Of a DNA stretch of 23,886 bases, positions 20,124 to 23,886 are shown piece by piece. Source of the stretch: JANLQX01 sp031423635. Its GTDB lineage: Bacteria > Actinomycetota > Acidimicrobiia > Acidimicrobiales > JANYDT01. The stretch lies in NCBI GenBank assembly GCA_031423635.1, contig JANPFX010000056.1:1-23886 (forward strand), given 5' to 3'. The stretch's first letter is position 1; every line of letters starts with the position of its first letter. A model generated the notes under the pieces. The model saw only the letters and a program-made list of their open reading frames with translations, searched no databases and was not told the origin of the DNA. Made by a program: the position numbers and the translations under genes.

Positions 20124-21179
20124 GTGATTCAGCCGTTCAATCGACTCGCCCTGCTCATGCACGGACATCTGCGCGACCGCCACGGCAAGATGGGCTTCGG
20201 ACTGCTCCGCTACAGCGACGCGGAGATCGCCTGCGTGATCGACGCCGACCACGTGGGTGGTTCGTTGCTGGAGATCACGGGGATCGCGACGTCCGTTCCG
20301 ATCGTTCGCAACGCGTCCGACGCGTTGGCGCTCGGTGCCGACGTCCTCGTCGTCGCCGTGGCGACCAGTGGCGGCATCCTCCCTCCTGGATATCGCGATG
20401 AGATCCTCACGGCGCTGCGAGGCGGGATGTCGCTCGTCAACGGGCTGCACGGTCGGTACGCCGACGACCCCGAGTACGCCGCCAGCCGCGCCGAAGGCGC
20501 ATGGATCTGGGACGTCCGTCAGGAGCCGACCGGGCTCACCAGCGGCCGCGGTCTCGCCGCCACGCTCGCCTGTCGGCGGGTGCTCACCGTCGGGACCGAC
20601 ATGGCGATCGGCAAGATGACGGCATCGCTCGAGATGGACCAGGAGTGTCGGCGACGCGGCATGCGTTCAAGGATGATCGCGACCGGTCAGATCGGCATTT
20701 GCATCACCGGCGACGGTGTGCCGCTCGATGCCGTGCGGGTCGACTTCGCATCGGGCTCGGTCGAGGCACAGGTGATGAAGCACGGGCCTGGGCACGACAT
20801 CTTGCACATCGAGGGTCAGGGCTCGGCGCTGCATCCGGGTTCCACGGCCTGGGTGGCATTGCTGCGCGGCTCGATGCCGACCGACTTGATCCTCGTGCAC
20901 CGGGCCGGGCAGCATGCACTGCTCAACGGACTGGACAGCTTCGTCATCCCGCCGCTATGCGATGTGGTGGCGCTGTACGAGTCGGTGGCCGGTGCGGGAG
21001 TCGGGTTCCCGCCGGCGAAGGTGCGGGGCATCGCATTGAACTGCGGGCATCTTGCGTCCGATGGCGAGGCCGCGGCAGCGTGCGAGGCCGTGGCGGCGGA
21101 GACCGGACTGGTGTGCGTCGATGTGGTCCGCCACGGCGCGTCGCGGCTGATGGATGCAGTGCTCGACGCCATGGTGTGA
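20124..21179 (+). CDS. dgcN: D-glutamate N-acetyltransferase (DUF1611 family)
   Basis: This encodes 351 residues of the DUF1611 family. An N-terminal Rossmann-like part (about 1-150) contains DVLVVAVATSGGILPPGYRD. A C-terminal P-loop domain starts RRVLTVGTDMAIGKMTASLE with the nucleotide-binding GTDMAIGK at 157-164. Later conserved parts are IATGQIGICITGDGVPLDAV and ILHIEGQGSALHPGSTAW. In marine bacteria the DgcN protein of this family transfers acetyl to D-glutamate and is encoded with DgcA, the same pairing seen here. It starts at GTG 20124, 17 nt after dgcA, so the two form an operon. It ends 4 nt from the convergent thioesterase gene. Confidence 0.85.
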   Translation: MIQPFNRLALLMHGHLRDRHGKMGFGLLRYSDAEIACVIDADHVGGSLLEITGIATSVPIVRNASDALALGADVLVVAVATSGGILPPGYRDEILTALRGGMSLVNGLHGRYADDPEYAASRAEGAWIWDVRQEPTGLTSGRGLAATLACRRVLTVGTDMAIGKMTASLEMDQECRRRGMRSRMIATGQIGICITGDGVPLDAVRVDFASGSVEAQVMKHGPGHDILHIEGQGSALHPGSTAWVALLRGSMPTDLILVHRAGQHALLNGLDSFVIPPLCDVVALYESVAGAGVGFPPAKVRGIALNCGHLASDGEAAAACEAVAAETGLVCVDVVRHGASRLMDAVLDAMV

Positions 21180-21183
21180 ACGG

Positions 21184-22014
21184 TTACGGCGACGGAGCGG
21201 GGATGACCATCGCGAGCTGACGGGATTGGGCGACCAGCTGGCCGGTCGAATCCCAGAGCTCGCCGTCTTCTTCGAAGAAACCGCCGACGAGGAAACGGGT
21301 GACGAATCGTCCGCGCAGCCACCCCGGCGCCGGCGACGCGCGGAAGTGCACGGTGAGCTCGACGGTCGGAACCCATTGTGAGTTGGGGAGCACCTCGAAC
21401 ACCGCCGGCGGCATGGCGTCGGCGAAGAGAGCGAGCGACAGCACGTCGGGTTGGCGGCCGTCGGTGAAGCGCAGCCATCCGGAGATGTCGGCAACTCCGC
21501 TCGGTGCTCCCTTGGTCCAGCCCGTTGCCGGGTTGAGGAGCACTTCCATGTTCTGGGCGATGCGAGATGGCTTGTAGTGCATCACGTTCGTGTCCCGGCG
21601 GACGCATTGCTCGGGTGGTGGAATGTCCGGAGGTGAGCCGGCGACGACGCTCGGTCCGCCGTTGCGGGTCAGATCGCCGAACGAGCCGAGCAGCCGGAGC
21701 CGCTCTCTGCCGGATTGCACGAGCGATCCGGTGACGGTCGAGAGGGTGCGTCCTTGGCGGACGATGTCGACATCGACGCTGACCGGGCCGGCTTCACCGG
21801 GGCGGAGGTAGTGCGCATTGACGGAGAACGGATGGGGATGTTCGGGGCCGAGCGCCCCGCCCATCGCCCGGATCGCGGCGGCGAGGAGGTAGCCGCCGTT
21901 GGGCTTGTCGCCGATGTCCCACCGGTCCGACAACGTTCCGGTCCACCGTCCTGCGCCTGCCCCGCCCGATGGCGGTGCCAACGCAGTGTCTTCGTCGAAA
22001 TGTGATGCGCTCAT
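21184..22014 (-). CDS. Acyl-CoA thioesterase-like protein, double hotdog
   Basis: This encodes 276 residues resembling TesB-like acyl-CoA thioesterases of the actinobacterial kind, with two hotdog domains. The N-terminal half has SDRWDIGDKPNGGYLLAAAI (about 29-48), the hotdog helix pattern, then HPFSVNAHYLRPGEAGPVSV. The C-terminal half has PTVELTVHFRASPAPGWLRG, FVTRFLVGGFFEEDGELWDS and ends GQLVAQSRQLAMVIPAP. Such proteins hydrolyse acyl-CoA esters, but the chain length is not predictable from sequence. The start is ATG (complement of 22012-22014). It is divergent from the ABC ATPase gene. Confidence 0.8.
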   Translation of the reverse strand: MSASHFDEDTALAPPSGGAGAGRWTGTLSDRWDIGDKPNGGYLLAAAIRAMGGALGPEHPHPFSVNAHYLRPGEAGPVSVDVDIVRQGRTLSTVTGSLVQSGRERLRLLGSFGDLTRNGGPSVVAGSPPDIPPPEQCVRRDTNVMHYKPSRIAQNMEVLLNPATGWTKGAPSGVADISGWLRFTDGRQPDVLSLALFADAMPPAVFEVLPNSQWVPTVELTVHFRASPAPGWLRGRFVTRFLVGGFFEEDGELWDSTGQLVAQSRQLAMVIPAPSP

Positions 22015-22162
22015 CGTTGGTACCTGGTCGTGGTTGCGTGACTGGTGATTCGGGCGGTGCAGCGGGGCGGAACGGCGCAGCCCCGAACTCGCAGAGCTCG
22101 CGCAACTGTCGACGTTAGAGCGGAAGGCATGGTGTCGACCATTTCGTACAGTGGTCGGTCCG
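22015..22162. promoter_or_regulatory. Divergent promoter region, thioesterase / ABC ATPase
   Basis: This 148-nt spacer lies between two genes read outwards. On the + strand TACAGT at 22147-22152 is a candidate -10 box ending 10 nt before the ATPase ATG 22163, suggesting a very short or absent leader. On the - strand TAACGT (complement of 22113-22118) would start a thioesterase transcript with a leader of about 90 nt. No clear -35 elements or operators are seen. Confidence 0.35.
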
Positions 22163-22972
22163 ATGGGTGATCTGGTGTCGTTCCGAGACGTTGCGGTGTC
22201 CTACGACGCCCGTTCCTACGCACTGGATGGGGTGGACCTGTCGATCTCGACCGGGGAGCGATGGGTGGTGATCGGCCCCAACGGTTGCGGCAAGTCGACC
22301 CTGGTGCAGTTGCTGTCGGGTTTCCTCCATCCGTCACGCGGGTCGTACTCACTGCTCGGTGCATCGCTCGGTGCCGGGGTGGATTGGCGAGTGCATCGGA
22401 CGCAGATCGGCTTCGTGAGTGCGGCGCTGGCCAAGCAGATGCGTCCGCAGGTGCGTGCCGTCGATGTGGTGATGACCGCGCTCTACGGGGCTCTCGAGCC
22501 GTGGTGGCACGAGTACACCGACGCCGATCGTGCTCGTGCCCTCGGGCTGCTCGACGCGTCGGCGTACGGCTACATAGCCGAGCGTGAGTTCGGAGTGCTG
22601 TCGGAGGGGGAGCGTCAGCAGGTGCTGCTGGCCCGGTCGCTGATGCGCCCACCGAAGCTGCTGGTGCTCGACGAACCGGCGGCCGGACTCGACCTCGGGA
22701 ACCGCGAGCGCCTGATCGCCCGCCTCTCTGTGGTGGCGTCTACGCCTGCGGACGGTCACGACGGGGTTGCCGGGTTGGTGCTCGTCACCCATCATGTGGA
22801 GGAGATCGCGCCCGGATTCACCCATGCACTCTTGTTGGGGGCAGGGCGGGCCGTGGCGTCGGGGCCGATCAACGAAGTGCTGACCGATGCAAACGTAGGC
22901 GCCGCGTTCGACCTCGACGTGCGTCTCTCGCACGAGGACGGGCGATGGGCGGCGAAGGTTCGACTGGGCTGA
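22163..22972 (+). CDS. ABC transporter ATP-binding protein, no adjacent permease
   Basis: This encodes 269 residues of a single ABC ATPase domain. The Walker A motif is GPNGCGKST (38-46), the signature is LSEGERQQ (146-153) rather than LSGGQ, Walker B is KLLVLDEPAAGLD (165-177), and the switch histidine is in LVTHHVEEI (His210). The order and the GER-Q signature resemble stand-alone ATPases of the YlmA/ModF type and siderophore- or molybdate-type importers. No permease or binding protein is adjacent in the window, so its partner and substrate are unknown. ATG 22163 is preferred; an in-frame GTG at 22151 overlaps the candidate -10 box. Confidence 0.9.
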   Translation: MGDLVSFRDVAVSYDARSYALDGVDLSISTGERWVVIGPNGCGKSTLVQLLSGFLHPSRGSYSLLGASLGAGVDWRVHRTQIGFVSAALAKQMRPQVRAVDVVMTALYGALEPWWHEYTDADRARALGLLDASAYGYIAEREFGVLSEGERQQVLLARSLMRPPKLLVLDEPAAGLDLGNRERLIARLSVVASTPADGHDGVAGLVLVTHHVEEIAPGFTHALLLGAGRAVASGPINEVLTDANVGAAFDLDVRLSHEDGRWAAKVRLG

Positions 22973-23030
22973 GCCTGTTGTGTGCCTGGTCGGGTGCGCG
23001 GTCGGTTGTGATTGGGGTCGTTCGGCGTCC

Positions 23031-23036
23031 TAACGT
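23031..23036 (+). promoter_or_regulatory. Probable -10 element of a leaderless SDR transcript
   Basis: TAACGT ends 9 nt before ATG 23046, the same hexamer and nearly the same distance as before dgcA. TTGTGA at 23006-23011 could be a -35 element at 19-nt spacing. No ribosome binding site is seen between the box and the ATG, which fits a leaderless mRNA. Confidence 0.45.
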
Positions 23037-23045
23037 TGATGCCTC

Positions 23046-23825
23046 ATGGAACTCAACGGATTCACTGCCATCGTCACCGGAGGGGCGTCGGGTATCGGCG
23101 AAGCCTCCGCTCGGATTCTCGCTGCGAAGGGGATGAAGGTCGTCGTCGCCGACCTCGACCGTCAGTCGGAGAAGGGCGAGGCTCTCGCCAAGGAGATCGG
23201 TGGCGCGTTCGTGCCGTGCGACGTGGCTGACACGGCCCAGGTGAGCGCGGCGGTGGCGACTGCGGTGGAGATGGGCTCGCTCCGGGCACTCGTGAACGCC
23301 GCCGGTATCGGCTGGGCGTCGCGCACGATCGGCCGGGATGGCTCGCCGCATGACCTCGACGTGTACCGCAAGGTCATCGAGATCAACCTCATCGGCACGT
23401 TCAACTGCATCCGTCTCGCGGCATCTGCGATGAACTCGAACGAGCCCGATGCCGACGGTGGCCGCGGCGCCATCGTCAACATCGCGTCCGTCGCAGCGTT
23501 CGACGGCCAGATCGGCCAGGCCGCCTATGCATCGTCGAAGGGCGGCGTTGTCGCCCTCACGCTGGTGGTCGCCCGCGACCTGTCGGCGTCGGGCATCCGG
23601 TGCAACTGCATCGCCCCGGGGCTCATCGATACGCCGATCTACGGCACCGGCGAGGCAAGCGAGGCGTTCAAGGCAGCACTGGGCAAGGACGTCCTCTTCC
23701 CGCAGCGCCTCGGTCATGCGAGCGAGTTGGGGTCGATGGTGGGCGAGCTGATCGGCAACTCCTACATGAACGCGGAGACGATCCGAGTCGAGGGGGGGGT
23801 CCGCATGCCACCCCAGTCGAAGTAA
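23046..23825 (+). CDS. Short-chain dehydrogenase, 3-hydroxyacyl-CoA dehydrogenase type 2-like
   Basis: This encodes 259 residues of a classical SDR, an NAD(H)-dependent oxidoreductase. The cofactor motif is TGGASGIG (11-18), VVVADLD marks the end of the second strand with acidic residues favouring NAD, and NAAG is at 84-87. The catalytic residues are Ser148 (NIAS), Tyr161 and Lys165 (YASSK). PGLIDTPIYG (191-200) and the C-terminal ETIRVEGGVRMPP closely resemble the human HSD10/ERAB group, which oxidises 3-hydroxyacyl-CoA or short 2-methyl-3-hydroxyacyl-CoA. A role in fatty acid or branched-chain amino acid breakdown is inferred. A run of eight G falls in the codons for EGGV without disturbing the frame. 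Confidence 0.9.
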   Translation: MELNGFTAIVTGGASGIGEASARILAAKGMKVVVADLDRQSEKGEALAKEIGGAFVPCDVADTAQVSAAVATAVEMGSLRALVNAAGIGWASRTIGRDGSPHDLDVYRKVIEINLIGTFNCIRLAASAMNSNEPDADGGRGAIVNIASVAAFDGQIGQAAYASSKGGVVALTLVVARDLSASGIRCNCIAPGLIDTPIYGTGEASEAFKAALGKDVLFPQRLGHASELGSMVGELIGNSYMNAETIRVEGGVRMPPQSK

Positions 23826-23836
23826 TCGCGCGGAAC

Positions 23837-23848
23837 GGGGGGGGGGGG
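23837..23848 (+). repeat. Run of 12 G after the SDR gene
   Basis: A homopolymer of 12 G begins 11 nt after the SDR stop codon. It is out of keeping with the rest of the window, apart from the G8 at 23792-23799. It may be a mutable tract, a G-quadruplex former, or a base-calling or assembly artefact near the end of a read or contig. The rest of the tail (23849-23886) holds no recognisable gene. Confidence 0.8.
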
Positions 23849-23886
23849 CTCGCTTTCAGGGCATAACAGCCCCGTCGGTGACGGCG

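Overview
The window is a high-GC chromosomal segment carrying the S10-spc-alpha ribosomal protein supercluster of an actinobacterium. The gene order (tuf-rpsJ ... rpoA-rplQ-truA), a zinc-binding type-Z uS14, a four-cysteine uS4, a zinc-type adenylate kinase lid and frequent GTG starts fit Actinobacteria. I lean towards Acidimicrobiia (Ilumatobacter-like), but that placement is an inference and was not tested by any search.

Layout. 1-118 is the 3' end of tuf. 133-16520 holds 29 ribosomal protein genes plus secY, adk, infA and rpoA, all on the + strand and mostly overlapping or nearly touching. The cluster is interrupted in three places: a 323-nt gap between rpsJ and rplC with two strong hairpins, a hairpin-rich gap between rplO and secY, and a 553-nt gap between adk and infA. 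The last gap lacks the usual map gene and instead holds a densely structured, probably non-coding RNA region. truA follows at 16564. From 17558 on the content is metabolic: a convergent GMC-family flavoprotein oxidoreductase (-), a dgcA-dgcN pair (+) for D-glutamate use through N-acetyl-glutamate, a double-hotdog acyl-CoA thioesterase-like protein (-), an orphan ABC ATPase (+) and an SDR dehydrogenase of the 3-hydroxyacyl-CoA dehydrogenase type 2 kind (+). Several of these appear to have leaderless or near-leaderless promoters.

The most unusual signal is a recurrent architecture inside the ribosomal cluster. Wherever the spacer between two genes is about 55-110 nt (before rplP, rpsZ, rpsH and rpsE; less clearly before adk), it is filled by one or two tiny ORFs of 17-20 codons. 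Each starts with the same first two or three residues as the downstream gene. Each ends in an ATGA, TGACATG or similar junction that would hand the ribosome to the real start. The bridges before rpsZ and rpsE are recognisably related to each other, and those before rpsH are an exact 53-bp tandem pair. They look like duplicated translation-initiation regions kept as relay ORFs for translational coupling.

Other notable points are infA apparently starting at CUG, a uL22 fused to a helix-hairpin-helix domain, a long acidic uS3 tail, and the structured RNA upstream of infA, which might be a HEARO/omega-RNA-like relic.
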